This document shows positions 17,087 to 25,424 of a DNA stretch of 64,000 nt, in pieces. The DNA is from Geminicoccus harenae (GTDB lineage: Bacteria > Pseudomonadota > Alphaproteobacteria > Geminicoccales > Geminicoccaceae), in contig NZ_JABGCL010000003.1 of assembly GCF_019800005.1 (NCBI RefSeq), positions 124,001 to 188,000 on the forward strand, written 5' to 3'. The notes beneath the pieces were generated by a model. It had not been told where the DNA came from. It saw nothing but the letters and a program-made list of their open reading frames with translations, and did not search any database. The translations under genes and the position numbers were made by a program. Numbering within the stretch: the stretch's first letter is position 1; each line of letters starts with the position of its first letter.

Positions 17087-18511
17087 ATGACGCCCGAGGA
17101 GTTCCGCCGCCACGGCCACGCCCTGATCGACTGGCTGGCCGACCACCAGACCAGCCTGCCCGGGCGCCCGGTCCAGGCTCCCAGCCGGCCGGGCGAGCTG
17201 CGCGCCGCCTTGCCCGCGGCACCGCCAGAGACGCCTGAGCCGTTCGAGGCGGTGATCAGCGACCTGGACCGGCTGATCGTCCCGCATCTGTCCTTCTTCC
17301 AGCATCCGCGCTTCTTCGGCTACTTCCCGGCCAATGCCCTGCCGGCCGGGGTGCTGGGCGATCTGGTCAGCACCGCGCTCGGCGTGATCGGCTTGTCCTG
17401 GCAGTCCTCCCCGGCACTCACCGAGCTGGAGGAGGTGGTCACCGACTGGATGCGGCAGATGACCGGGCTCTCGACGGCCTGGCAGGGGGTCATCGGCGAC
17501 ACTGCGTCCACCGGCACGCTGGTGGCCCTGATCTCCGCCCGCGAGCGCGCCACCGGCTATGCCCTGGCCCAGGGCGGCCTGCAGGCGGAGGCGGCCCCGC
17601 TCACCGTCTATGTCTCGGCCGGCAGCCATTCCTCGGTGGAGAAGGGCGCGCTGCTCGCCGGCATCGGCCGCGACCATATCCGGATGGTGCCCACGGACGC
17701 CGCCCATGCCATGCGCGCCGACGCGCTGGCCGAAATGGTGGCCGCCGACCTGGCGGCCGGGCGACGCCCCATGGCGGTGGTCGCCACCACCGGCACCACC
17801 GCCACCACGGCCCTCGACCCGATCGCCGCCATCGCCGATGTGACGACCCGGTACGGCATCTGGCTGCATGTCGATGCCGCCATGGCCGGCAGCGCCATGA
17901 TCCTGCCGGAATGCCGCTGGATGTGGCAGGGCATCGAGGCCGCCGACAGCCTGGTCTTCAACCCGCACAAATGGCTGGGCGTCCCGTTCGACTGCTCGCT
18001 CTATTTCGTGCGTGACCCGCAGCATCTGGTCCGGGTCATGTCCACCAACCCCTCCTACCTGCAGTCGTCGGTGGACGAGGAGGTGCGCAACTTGCGCGAC
18101 TGGGGCATCCCGCTCGGCCGGCGCTTCCGCGCGCTGAAGCTGTGGTTCCTGATTCGGGAGCAGGGCGTGGAGGGCTTGCAGGCCCGCCTGCGCCGCGACC
18201 TGGCCAACGCCCAGGCCCTGGCGAAGCTGGTCGCGGAAACGCCGGACTGGCGCGTCCTGACACCCGTGCCCTTGCAGACGGTCTGCGTGCGCCACGAACC
18301 GCCAGGGCTGACCGGCGAAGCGCTCGACCGCCATACCCGCGCCTGGGCCGAGGCAGTCAACCGCTCCGGCGCGGCCTATCTGACCCCGGCCATGGTGGAC
18401 GGGCGCTGGCTGGTCCGGGTCTCGATCGGCGCACCCGGCACGGAACTGGCCGACGTGACGGCCACGTTTGCCGCGATGCGCCGCGAGGCGGAAAAGGCCC
18501 TTTCGGGCTGA
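17087..18511 (+). CDS. PLP-dependent decarboxylase, aromatic-L-amino-acid type (group II)
   Basis: Group II decarboxylase related to DOPA/tryptophan decarboxylases, 474 aa. HPRFFGYFPANALPAGVLGD and SSPALTELEEVVTDWM are family blocks; GDTASTGTLVAL binds the cofactor phosphate; WLHVDAAMAGSA holds the Asp contacting the PLP nitrogen; NPHKWLG contains the Schiff-base Lys295. The frame is open from 16757 inside the preceding gene, but ATG 17087 (MTPEEFRRHGHALIDWLADH) is the family start. Product is probably an aromatic amine; substrate specificity cannot be read from sequence. It ends 10 bp from the convergent DapA-family gene. Confidence 0.9.
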   Translation: MTPEEFRRHGHALIDWLADHQTSLPGRPVQAPSRPGELRAALPAAPPETPEPFEAVISDLDRLIVPHLSFFQHPRFFGYFPANALPAGVLGDLVSTALGVIGLSWQSSPALTELEEVVTDWMRQMTGLSTAWQGVIGDTASTGTLVALISARERATGYALAQGGLQAEAAPLTVYVSAGSHSSVEKGALLAGIGRDHIRMVPTDAAHAMRADALAEMVAADLAAGRRPMAVVATTGTTATTALDPIAAIADVTTRYGIWLHVDAAMAGSAMILPECRWMWQGIEAADSLVFNPHKWLGVPFDCSLYFVRDPQHLVRVMSTNPSYLQSSVDEEVRNLRDWGIPLGRRFRALKLWFLIREQGVEGLQARLRRDLANAQALAKLVAETPDWRVLTPVPLQTVCVRHEPPGLTGEALDRHTRAWAEAVNRSGAAYLTPAMVDGRWLVRVSIGAPGTELADVTATFAAMRREAEKALSG

Positions 18512-18520
18512 AGCGGAGGC

Positions 18521-19420
18521 TCAGCCCAGCTTCGGTAGCTCGGCCAGGGCCTTCTTCACCATCGCCTCGACCCGTGAGCGGTCCTCGCCGGCAATCGTCA
18601 GGCGCGGGGCGCGCACCCGCTCGCTGCCGCGCCCGACCAGATGCTGGACCAGCTTGATGTACTGGACCAGCTTCGGGCTGGTATCGAGATGGAACATGGG
18701 CGTGGCCCAGCGGTAGAGCGGCAGCGCCTCGGCATAGCGGCCTTCTGCCATCAGCTCCCACATCCGGACCGTCTCGGCCGGGAACGCGTTGGCGATGCCA
18801 TGCACGCAGCCAGCCGCACCCAGCACTGCGCTTTCCATCATCAGGTCGTCGACGCCGCAGAACAGGGTGTAGCGGTCGCCGGTCAGGTTCACGATGTCGG
18901 TGAGCCGGCGCGGGTCGTCCGAACTCTCCTTGATCGCCACCAGGGTCTTCTGGTCGGCCAGCTCGACGAAGGTCTCCGGCTTCAGGTCGACGCCGTAGAC
19001 CATCGGGTTGTTGTAGGCGAGCACCGGCAGGTCGGTGGCATCCAGCACGGTGCGGAAATGGGCGACGTTCTCGCGCGGGTCGGCCTTGTAGATCATGCCC
19101 GGCAGGACCATCAGCCCGTCCAGGCCGATCTTCGCGCAGTCCTCGGCATAGCGGCAGGCTTCCCTGGTGAGGTTCTCCGCCACGCCGGCCACCACCGGCA
19201 CCCGGCCCGCCACCAGCTCCTGGGTGGCCTTGAGCACGTCGCGCTTCTCGTCCGCACTGAGCGAGCCGTTCTCGCCGACCGTGCCGAGCATGATCAGTCC
19301 GTGCACGCCGCTCTCCAGCAGCCACTCGACATGTTTGGCGTTGGCTGCGAAGTCGATGCTGTCGTCGTCCTTGAACTGGGTGGTGACGGCGGGAAACACG
19401 CCGTGCCAGTCGATCGCCAT
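18521..19420 (-). CDS. Dihydrodipicolinate synthase/N-acetylneuraminate lyase family protein
   Basis: A class I aldolase-type lyase, 299 aa. GVFPAVTTQF, LGTVGENGSLSADEKRDVL, PVVAGVAENLTREACRYA and LAYNNPMVYG (catalytic Tyr) are followed by LVAIKESSDDPRRL with the Schiff-base Lys. Its place in a GntR/enolase-superfamily operon points to catabolic aldol cleavage or dehydration-deamination of a keto acid rather than lysine synthesis. Members of this family act on acid-sugar derivatives and on hydroxyproline-derived pyrroline carboxylates; the exact reaction is unresolved. It is the last gene of the three-gene minus-strand unit, 29 bp after the enolase-type gene. Confidence 0.88.
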   Translation of the reverse strand: MAIDWHGVFPAVTTQFKDDDSIDFAANAKHVEWLLESGVHGLIMLGTVGENGSLSADEKRDVLKATQELVAGRVPVVAGVAENLTREACRYAEDCAKIGLDGLMVLPGMIYKADPRENVAHFRTVLDATDLPVLAYNNPMVYGVDLKPETFVELADQKTLVAIKESSDDPRRLTDIVNLTGDRYTLFCGVDDLMMESAVLGAAGCVHGIANAFPAETVRMWELMAEGRYAEALPLYRWATPMFHLDTSPKLVQYIKLVQHLVGRGSERVRAPRLTIAGEDRSRVEAMVKKALAELPKLG

Positions 19421-19449
19421 GCCAGGTCTCCCGAGGTGAGGGGGGCGGA

Positions 19450-20553
19450 TCAGGTGATGGTGAAGAGCGGTTGGCCCAGCTCGTCCAGGCGTGGCGTCAC
19501 GCCCAGGCCCGGACCGTCCGGCAGGCGCATGATCCCGCCTTCCCGGCGTGGTGCGCCATCGGCGAAGCTGCGGGTCACGTAGCCGTTGAAGTCGGTGGCG
19601 GCGAACAGGTTGCGCTCAGGCGTGCTCGCCGCCGCATGGGCGATGGCCGCGGTGGCGACGTCGCCGCCCCAGCTGTCCTCGACGATCATGAGCAGGCCCA
19701 GCCGCACGCACAGGTCGCGCAGGAGGCGGGCCTGGGTCAGGCCGCCCAGCTTGCTGAGCTTGATGTTGACCATGTCCATGGCGCGAAGATCGGCCGCCCG
19801 CAGCAGGGGCTCCAGCCCGTCGATGCTCTCGTCCAGCACGAAGGGCAGGGTGGTCCGCTCGCGCACCGCACGGCATTCCTCGAAGCTCTGGCAGGGCTGC
19901 TCGATGAACACGTCCAGGTCGCGCACGGCATTGACCACCCGCAATGCGTCTGCCGGCAGCCAGCCGGTATTGGCATCGGCGACCAGTCGGTCGCCCGGCT
20001 CCAGCACCGCGTGGCAGGCGCGGATCCGGGCGATGTCCTCGTCCGGGTCGCCACCCACCTTGAGCTGGAAGCGACGATAGCCGCTGTCGCGGTGCGCCTG
20101 CAGGTTGGCGGCCATCTCGTCGGCCGGGAGCTGGCTGATCGCCCGGTAGAGGGTAACCTCCTTCTGCATGATCCCGCCCAGCAGCGTCGCCACCGGCAGG
20201 CCGGTCGCCTTGCCCAGCAGGTCCCAGACGGCCATGTCCAGCCCGGACTTGACGAAGGGGTGGCCCTTGAGCCGGCCGTCCATCGCCTGCCAGAGCCGGC
20301 CATGCTCGCGGGGATCCAGCCCCAGCAGATGCGGCCCCAGCTCGCGGATGCCACCGCGCACGCCCTCGGCATAGGCCGGCAGGTAGACCGGTCCCAGCGG
20401 GCAGACCTCGCCGAACCCGCAAAGCCCGGCATCAGTGTCCAGCGCTACCAGCGTGCTGTCGAACACCTCGACCGATTTGCCGCCGGCCCAGCGATAGCTG
20501 CCCTCCTTCAGCGGCAGCTCGATGCGCCAGACGCGGATCGCGGTGATCCTCAT
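19450..20553 (-). CDS. Mandelate racemase/muconate lactonizing enzyme family protein
   Basis: Enolase-superfamily enzyme, 367 aa, that abstracts a proton alpha to a carboxylate. The capping domain begins MRITAIRVWRIELPLKEGSY. The barrel shows RRFQLKVGGDPDEDI (one Lys, where MLE-type enzymes often have KxK), then metal ligands in VADANTGW (Asp), FIEQPCQS (Glu) and LDESIDG (Asp), the second catalytic Lys in NIKLSKLGG and DSWGGDVATAA. The ending PDGPGLGVTPRLDEL resembles hydroxyproline-related members (betaine epimerase, cis-3-hydroxyproline dehydratase), a hypothesis only. Its ATG overlaps the GntR stop by 4 bp; a DapA-family lyase follows. Confidence 0.88.
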   Translation of the reverse strand: MRITAIRVWRIELPLKEGSYRWAGGKSVEVFDSTLVALDTDAGLCGFGEVCPLGPVYLPAYAEGVRGGIRELGPHLLGLDPREHGRLWQAMDGRLKGHPFVKSGLDMAVWDLLGKATGLPVATLLGGIMQKEVTLYRAISQLPADEMAANLQAHRDSGYRRFQLKVGGDPDEDIARIRACHAVLEPGDRLVADANTGWLPADALRVVNAVRDLDVFIEQPCQSFEECRAVRERTTLPFVLDESIDGLEPLLRAADLRAMDMVNIKLSKLGGLTQARLLRDLCVRLGLLMIVEDSWGGDVATAAIAHAAASTPERNLFAATDFNGYVTRSFADGAPRREGGIMRLPDGPGLGVTPRLDELGQPLFTIT

Positions 20554-21212
20554 GCCGCCTTCTCCCGCCGGGCGATCCAGCCGGTGAGTTCGTCCCGGGT
20601 CCGCTCCAGATGATCGACCAGCACGGCCGTGGCACGTCCCACGTCCCGGGCCGCCACCGCATCCACCAGGCGGCGGTGCTCCGCGATCGCCCGTGGTGCT
20701 ATCCCCTCCAGGCCCAGATGGGCTGCGACATAGGCTTCCATGCGCTCGTCGAAGCCCTGCGCCAGCGCTGCGATGCGCGGCCGCCCGGCCGGTGCATAGA
20801 GCTGGCGGTGGAAGGCCCGGTTCGCGGCACCCCAGCGCTCACGCTCGCCGCTGTATAGCGCCTGCTCGAAGCCCGCCGCCGCCTGCTCCAGCGCCGCCAG
20901 CCCGTCCGCCCCGAAGCGCGGCACGGCCCGGCGGAGCAGATGCGGCTCCAGCAGCAGGCGCAGCTCGAACAGCTCCGCCACCTCCTCGGCCGACAGTCCG
21001 GACACGAACGCCCCCCGATGCGGCGCAAACCGGACCCAACCCTCGGCATCCAGCCGCTGCAGCGCCTCGCGCACGGGAATCCGGCTCAGCCCGAACATCT
21101 CCGCCACCGCCTCCTGGCGCAGATGCGCCCCCGCCGGCAGCTCGCCCGACAGGATCCGCCGGCGCAACTCGGCGACGACCTGATTGGCGGCGGTACGATG
21201 GATGCTCGGCAT
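20550..21212 (-). CDS. GntR family transcriptional regulator with FCD domain
   Basis: Regulator with an N-terminal winged helix (VVAELRRRILSGELPAGAHL, AEMFGLSRIPVREALQRLDA, residues ~10-65) and a C-terminal FCD ligand domain containing LFELRLLLEPHLLRRA, NRAFHRQLYAPAGRP and EHRRLVDAVAARD, whose His residues are normal FCD metal ligands. The frame is open to an ATG at 21248, but that codon lies inside a palindrome that should be its operator. ATG 21212 (MPSIHRTAANQVV) is therefore preferred, giving 220 aa. It is translationally coupled to the enolase-type gene and probably autoregulates the three-gene operon in response to its substrate. Confidence 0.88.
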   Translation of the reverse strand: MPSIHRTAANQVVAELRRRILSGELPAGAHLRQEAVAEMFGLSRIPVREALQRLDAEGWVRFAPHRGAFVSGLSAEEVAELFELRLLLEPHLLRRAVPRFGADGLAALEQAAAGFEQALYSGERERWGAANRAFHRQLYAPAGRPRIAALAQGFDERMEAYVAAHLGLEGIAPRAIAEHRRLVDAVAARDVGRATAVLVDHLERTRDELTGWIARREKAA

Positions 21213-21239
21213 GACCGTCCGGCGTGGTGGCTGCTGGAT

Positions 21240-21254
21240 TGGATACAATATCCA
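21240..21254. promoter_or_regulatory. Candidate GntR/FCD operator
   Basis: TGGATA-CAA-TATCCA is a perfect 6-bp inverted repeat with a 3-nt centre, 28 bp upstream of the preferred GntR start. FCD-type GntR regulators commonly bind short palindromes of this form next to their own gene. The assignment is by position and symmetry. Confidence 0.65.
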
Positions 21255-21583
21255 TTATCTAGTCGCAAGCATCAGCTCGGGCGGCTAAGAGAGGGGGCGG
21301 TGGCTCGCGACGGAGGTACCGGCTGACAGACGGCGGCAAGGCTCCCTGTGCAAGCTAGAGGCCACAGTGGCGGTGCCGCCATCGCAGCCGGACGCATGGC
21401 GAACGTCTGGCAGCGGCCCATGGGCCGCTCATCGGACGTCGGCAGCGCTGGTCAGAGGCTCAGAAAGCCAAGGCGCAAATTGGGCTGGCCGACAGAATTG
21501 GTCAGGCGGGCGGATCTTCTGCTCGAAGGAAGATAGGCAGCCGGTTGCCGGTACAGCCGCCGGCGACCATCAGGATCGGCAGC
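21255..21583. other. Intergenic stretch without a gene
   Basis: Between the GntR promoter and the 3' end of the EamA gene. Only short, unconvincing open frames occur. The notable element is a perfect 18-bp palindrome, AGCGGCCCATGGGCCGCT, at 21412-21429, of unknown meaning. No terminator with a T-run was seen for the minus-strand transporter gene. Confidence 0.45.
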
Positions 21584-22501
21584 TCAGCCCGGCGGCCGTC
21601 CCGTGGTCGCAGGCAGGGCGCCGACCAGGCGGCCGTCCGGGCTGCTGGCCGAGAGCCAGATGCCCCAGGCGACCATGGCCAGGCCGATGACCAGGCTCCA
21701 GTGCAGCGGCTCGCCCAGCAGCAGGGCGCCGATCAGGGCGGCCAGCACCGGGTTGACCGTGACCGAGATGGCGACGCGGGTGGGCGTGGTGTGGAGCAGG
21801 GCGAATGCCCACAGCCAGAAGGTCAGCGCACCGCCGAACACACCCAGATAGAGCACTGCCGCCCATTGCCCGGTCTCGAGCCGGGCGAGGCTGGCAAGGC
21901 CGCCCGTGCCCGCCGAGACCATGCCCAGGCACAGGGCACCCACCACCATGCCGAACGTGGCGAACGGCACGGCACCCAGCCGGCGGACCAGCCGCCTCGA
22001 CCAGACATTGTAGAGCGCCATGCAGCCGGCCGCCGCGACCATCAGCAGGTCACCCCGCCAAGCACCCTCGGGGGCCTTGGCCAGGGAGAGCAGCAATGCC
22101 GCGGCGACCCCGGCCATGGCGACCAGCACGCCCAGGCTCTTGCGGAGCGTCAGGCGCTCCACCCCCAGCAAGGCAGCAGCCAGCATGGTCAGGAGCGGCA
22201 AGGTCGATAGGGCCAGGCCGCCGCGCGCCGCGGTGGTGAAGATCAGGGAGGCGTTGAACAGGATCGGGAACAGGCCGAAGAACAGGAGGCCCAGCCCGAT
22301 CAGGCCCGGCCAGTCGTCCGGCTGCGGCCGGCCGCCAGGTACGCGCAGCGCCAGCGGCAGCAGCAGCAGCGCGCCGATGCCGAAGCGCAGCGCACCCAGG
22401 GTCAGCGGATCGAGCGCTTCCGCCAGATAGCGGGTGGCACCCACCGACGTGCCGCCGAGCCCGCTCGAGAGGACGGCCGCCAGCACGCCCAGCCATTCCA
22501 T
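21584..22501 (-). CDS. EamA/DMT family transporter
   Basis: Inner-membrane transporter of the drug/metabolite superfamily, 305 aa, with two EamA repeats giving about ten hydrophobic segments. The start is MEWLGVLAAVLSSGLGGTS, and the repeat-end signatures VAMAGVAAALLLSL and NPVLAALIGALLLGEPLHWS are typical of EamA exporters. It may export an amino acid or metabolite; substrate unknown. It is divergent from a LysR-type gene 94 bp away, which likely controls it. Confidence 0.9.
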   Translation of the reverse strand: MEWLGVLAAVLSSGLGGTSVGATRYLAEALDPLTLGALRFGIGALLLLPLALRVPGGRPQPDDWPGLIGLGLLFFGLFPILFNASLIFTTAARGGLALSTLPLLTMLAAALLGVERLTLRKSLGVLVAMAGVAAALLLSLAKAPEGAWRGDLLMVAAAGCMALYNVWSRRLVRRLGAVPFATFGMVVGALCLGMVSAGTGGLASLARLETGQWAAVLYLGVFGGALTFWLWAFALLHTTPTRVAISVTVNPVLAALIGALLLGEPLHWSLVIGLAMVAWGIWLSASSPDGRLVGALPATTGRPPG

Positions 22502-22595
22502 CGCCTGTCCGCTCCCGCCATGTCGCTTGCCGGCGGAATAGCTTCATCCTACCCATCAAGGAATGGCATTGGCCTGATAAGCATCATCACAGGAT

Positions 22596-23495
22596 ATGAT
22601 GGGTACGCCTGACCTGGACCCCGACCTGCTCAAGGCGTTCGTGGCGGTGGCGGACCTCCGCTCCTTCACCCGCGCGGCCCGCCTGCTCCACCGCACCCAG
22701 TCGGCGATCAGCATGCAGATCCGCCGGCTGGAGGAGCGGCTGGGCACGGCGCTGTTCCACCGCAGCACCGTCCAGGTCGAGCTCAGCCCCGCCGGCGAGA
22801 ACCTGCTGGACTATGCCAGGCGGATCCTGGCGCTCCAGGCCGAGGCGCTGGCCAGCCTCCGGACCCCAGACCTGGCCGGCACCGTCCGGCTGGGCGTGAT
22901 GGATGATTACGGCACTCAGGTGCTGCCGGGCCTGCTCGCCGCCTTCACCCGCTCCTACCCGCAGGTCCAGGTGGCGATGGAGACGGGGCTGACCGGGGGC
23001 ATGCCGGAGCGGCTGGGCGCGGATCTCGACCTGGTGGTCGCCCTGCATCCGGAAGGCTCGGGCGAGGGCCAGTTCCTGTGCAGGGAGCAGCCCTGCTGGG
23101 CGACCGGCCCGGGCCAGGCCTACCACCGGCTGGACCCGCTGCCGCTGGCGCTCTACCCGCCCGGATGCCTGTTCCGGCAGTGGGCGACCCGCGCGCTCGA
23201 CGGGGCCGGGCGGCGCTGGCGGCTGGCCTTCGTCAGCCACAGCCTGGCGGCGGTTGCCGCCATTGCCGCCGAGGGCTTGGCCGTCACCGTGGTGAAGTCC
23301 ACCACCTTCCCGGCCCGGCTCCGGCGCCTGGATGCTGCCGACGGCCTGCCGCCCCTGCCGGCCGCCGAGCTGCGCCTGCACCGCTCGCCCAGCCTGTCTC
23401 GGGCCGGTGCCCTGCTGGCCGAGCATCTGGCGGCAGCACTCGGCACCGGCGCTGCGGACCAAGGCCCGCTCAGGCCGCGCGTCGAAGCGTCGTGA
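22596..23495 (+). CDS. LysR family transcriptional regulator
   Basis: The N-terminal helix-turn-helix is clear: LDPDLLKAFVAVADLRSFTR, AARLLHRTQSAISMQIRRLE and ERLGTALFHRSTVQVELSPA (residues ~6-70), followed by a LysR substrate-binding domain (GTVRLGVMDDYGTQVLPGLL). It is divergent from the EamA transporter gene and probably activates it. The spacer (22502-22595) contains TGATAAGCATCA, a short inverted repeat near the LysR start that could be part of a binding site. The gene's 3' end overlaps the convergent membrane-protein gene by 26 bp. Start ATG 22596 or the ATG three bases before the next codon are equivalent. Confidence 0.9.
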   Translation: MMGTPDLDPDLLKAFVAVADLRSFTRAARLLHRTQSAISMQIRRLEERLGTALFHRSTVQVELSPAGENLLDYARRILALQAEALASLRTPDLAGTVRLGVMDDYGTQVLPGLLAAFTRSYPQVQVAMETGLTGGMPERLGADLDLVVALHPEGSGEGQFLCREQPCWATGPGQAYHRLDPLPLALYPPGCLFRQWATRALDGAGRRWRLAFVSHSLAAVAAIAAEGLAVTVVKSTTFPARLRRLDAADGLPPLPAAELRLHRSPSLSRAGALLAEHLAAALGTGAADQGPLRPRVEAS

Positions 23496-24516
23496 CCTCG
23501 ATCGGGGTGCCGCCGTCCAGATCGTCGTCCTGCGGCGGGTACATCCGGTCGAGCTGCGCACGCACCACCAGCACGCACAGCATCGCGAAGATCAGGCACT
23601 CCAGCGCGATCGAGACGGCCCATGCTGCCTTCAAATGCTGCGCATGGTGCAGGACGGCTTCGGCGCGCGTCATTGGCTGGTATTGCGGGATCTCCACCAC
23701 CTTCCGTTCTTCCGTTGCTTCGCGGACGGCGGTGCGGAGCTGGGCCACCATCGTGCGCACTGGTGCCAGATCGGAACTGATGGTCCGGTGAATGATGGGG
23801 GCCTGATCCGCCAGGTTCAGCCGGGCCGCTTCTGCCGCGGGCTTGCCGGCATCGGCGAGCCTGCGCGCGATTTCGGGCTCATCTCCTGCAAGCGACGCCT
23901 GTCTTGCCTGATCCAGCTGGGCGCGCGCTCTTGCGATCAGGTCCTCGCGGCTGGTGATGATCCCGCCCGCTGCCTCCTGCACCTCGGCCAGCTTGGCCGA
24001 CATCTCGCGGAGATCCCGGGCAATGGGCCCGACGCCCATCTGGCCACTCAGGGCGCCGATGGCCGCCTCATCGTCGGCCAAGCGGGCCAGGGAGTTACGG
24101 GCCGCAGTTATCTCCTGCAACACGGCATGGTCCGACCCAGCCTGGTCCTGGACCTTGCGCAGCGCCGTCTCGAGCACGTCGAACTGGGCCTGATGGTGGT
24201 GGCGCAGCGCCACACCACCGCCGAGCGCGCTGGTCAGCCACCAGGACGAGGTAAGGATCGCCAGCCCCGTCACCATCCCGCCCAGGAGGAGCACCAGCGA
24301 GATCATCGCGCCTTGCGCGCGTTGCGACATGCCTAGGACATAGTGCCAGGACGTCGACAGAAGACAGGCGAGGCCGATGGCGGCGCCGATCGGAATCAGC
24401 CATGAGCTGGCGAAGCCATCGGTGGCGAGCGCACCATGCATGCCCCAGAACGCGCCCAGGCCTGTCAGGACGCTCCCGACGATCGCCATAGAGGAGGCGA
24501 GACGAATATCGGCCAT
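23470..24516 (-). CDS. Unrecognised membrane protein with long periplasmic or cytoplasmic helical region
   Basis: I do not recognise this 348-aa protein. Three hydrophobic segments occur in the first ~100 residues (around VGSVLTGLGAFWGMHGALA, WLIPIGAAIGLACLLST and MISLVLLLGGMVTGLAIL) and one near the C-terminus (WAVSIALECLIFAMLCVLVV). Between them lie about 200 charged, mostly helical residues rich in Ala, Glu, Arg and Gln, likely coiled-coil (DLREMSAKLAEVQEA, RARAQLDQARQ). The layout recalls a membrane-anchored sensor or scaffold without a catalytic domain. ATG 24516 has AGGAATAGAAC just upstream. Its last 26 bp overlap the end of the LysR gene on the other strand. Confidence 0.75.
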   Translation of the reverse strand: MADIRLASSMAIVGSVLTGLGAFWGMHGALATDGFASSWLIPIGAAIGLACLLSTSWHYVLGMSQRAQGAMISLVLLLGGMVTGLAILTSSWWLTSALGGGVALRHHHQAQFDVLETALRKVQDQAGSDHAVLQEITAARNSLARLADDEAAIGALSGQMGVGPIARDLREMSAKLAEVQEAAGGIITSREDLIARARAQLDQARQASLAGDEPEIARRLADAGKPAAEAARLNLADQAPIIHRTISSDLAPVRTMVAQLRTAVREATEERKVVEIPQYQPMTRAEAVLHHAQHLKAAWAVSIALECLIFAMLCVLVVRAQLDRMYPPQDDDLDGGTPIEVTTLRRAA

Positions 24517-24758
24517 GTTCTATTCCTGCGTGAAAAAATGGATGGTTCGAGAATAATCGTGGATGTGCCGGGAAATGCCGCGCAGCGCAATCATCCAGTG
24601 CGCAGGGCCGGGCTGAATATGGTTAACAATTTGGGAGGCAGGGCAAAAAGCAGGAATCGAAGCACGAGGGCACCGCGTTGATTAAGAACATATCCGGATA
24701 TGGAGAATGAGGGCTTTGAACTTGGGAGGAAGGTGCTGCCGGCGGATGATCCGACCGG
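24517..24758. other. Intergenic region with a palindrome
   Basis: About 240 bp, less GC-rich than its surroundings (for example ATATGGTTAACAATTTGGG near 24618-24636), between two minus-strand genes. It should contain the promoter of the membrane-protein gene. A perfect 14-bp palindrome CATATCCGGATATG lies at 24689-24702. No coding frame is convincing. Confidence 0.45.
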
Positions 24759-25361
24759 TCACGGCGCCAGCTGGCCACCCTTGACCAGGGCGATCAGGCC
24801 CACGCCCAAGGCGATCAGCAGGCCGCTGGCCAGGCCGGAGGTCACTGCCGACCAGAACCGCTCACGCGCATTCTCATAGGCCCGCGCCAGCCGGATCGCG
24901 TTCTTCACCCCCTGCTCGTCGTCCAGGCCGAGCCGCGTCATCAGCCGGTCGACCGCCTGGCTCACCGCCCGCTCCGCCGCGCGCCGCGCCAGGATCTCGA
25001 TCTCCCCCAACAGCTCGCGCTGCTCGTCACCCGGTAGCCGTGCCGGGGCAGGGGCAGGCAGGGCCAGTGCCTGGAGCTGGCGGCGCAACTGGCCGGTCCC
25101 GGCCGTGGCGAACAGGAGCGGGATTGCGGGAAAGGCCTGGCCCAGCGCGTCCACGATCTCGCTGCCCTCGCCGTCGGGCAGGGTCAGCTCCGACAGGATC
25201 GCGTCCGGCTGCCAGCCCGGCCGCTCGCGCAGCAGCATGGCCTCGGCCAGCCCGGCGGCACTGCGCAGGTCGAGCCGTTCACCCGGCTCGCGTGCGAGGC
25301 CGGCGGCAAGGCTGGGGTTGGTCGCCAGGATCAGGACACGCACCGGGCCGCTCCGAGGCAT
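24759..25361 (-). CDS. Receiver-like protein with C-terminal membrane anchor, unrecognised
   Basis: A 200-aa protein in two parts. Residues ~7-110 resemble a response-regulator receiver (VRVLILATNPSLAAGL, PDAILSELTLPDGEGSEIV, IPLLFATAGTGQLRRQL), but the phospho-acceptor Asp position is Glu58, so conventional phosphorylation is unlikely. Residues ~118-200 form a helical region (LARRAAERAVSQAVDRLMTR, ENARERFWSAV) ending in one transmembrane helix (SGLASGLLIALGVGLIALV) and a short polar tail. That tail recalls small phage-type membrane proteins of the DUF6127 kind, an impression I cannot verify. ATG 25361 gives full receiver coverage. It lies 63 bp downstream of ilvA on the same strand. Confidence 0.7.
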   Translation of the reverse strand: MPRSGPVRVLILATNPSLAAGLAREPGERLDLRSAAGLAEAMLLRERPGWQPDAILSELTLPDGEGSEIVDALGQAFPAIPLLFATAGTGQLRRQLQALALPAPAPARLPGDEQRELLGEIEILARRAAERAVSQAVDRLMTRLGLDDEQGVKNAIRLARAYENARERFWSAVTSGLASGLLIALGVGLIALVKGGQLAP

Positions 25362-25424
25362 GGGACGGAACCCGATCTCTACCAGAAGTTGCGGCGAGGT
25401 TAAAGACTTTGATCCTATTTCGGA

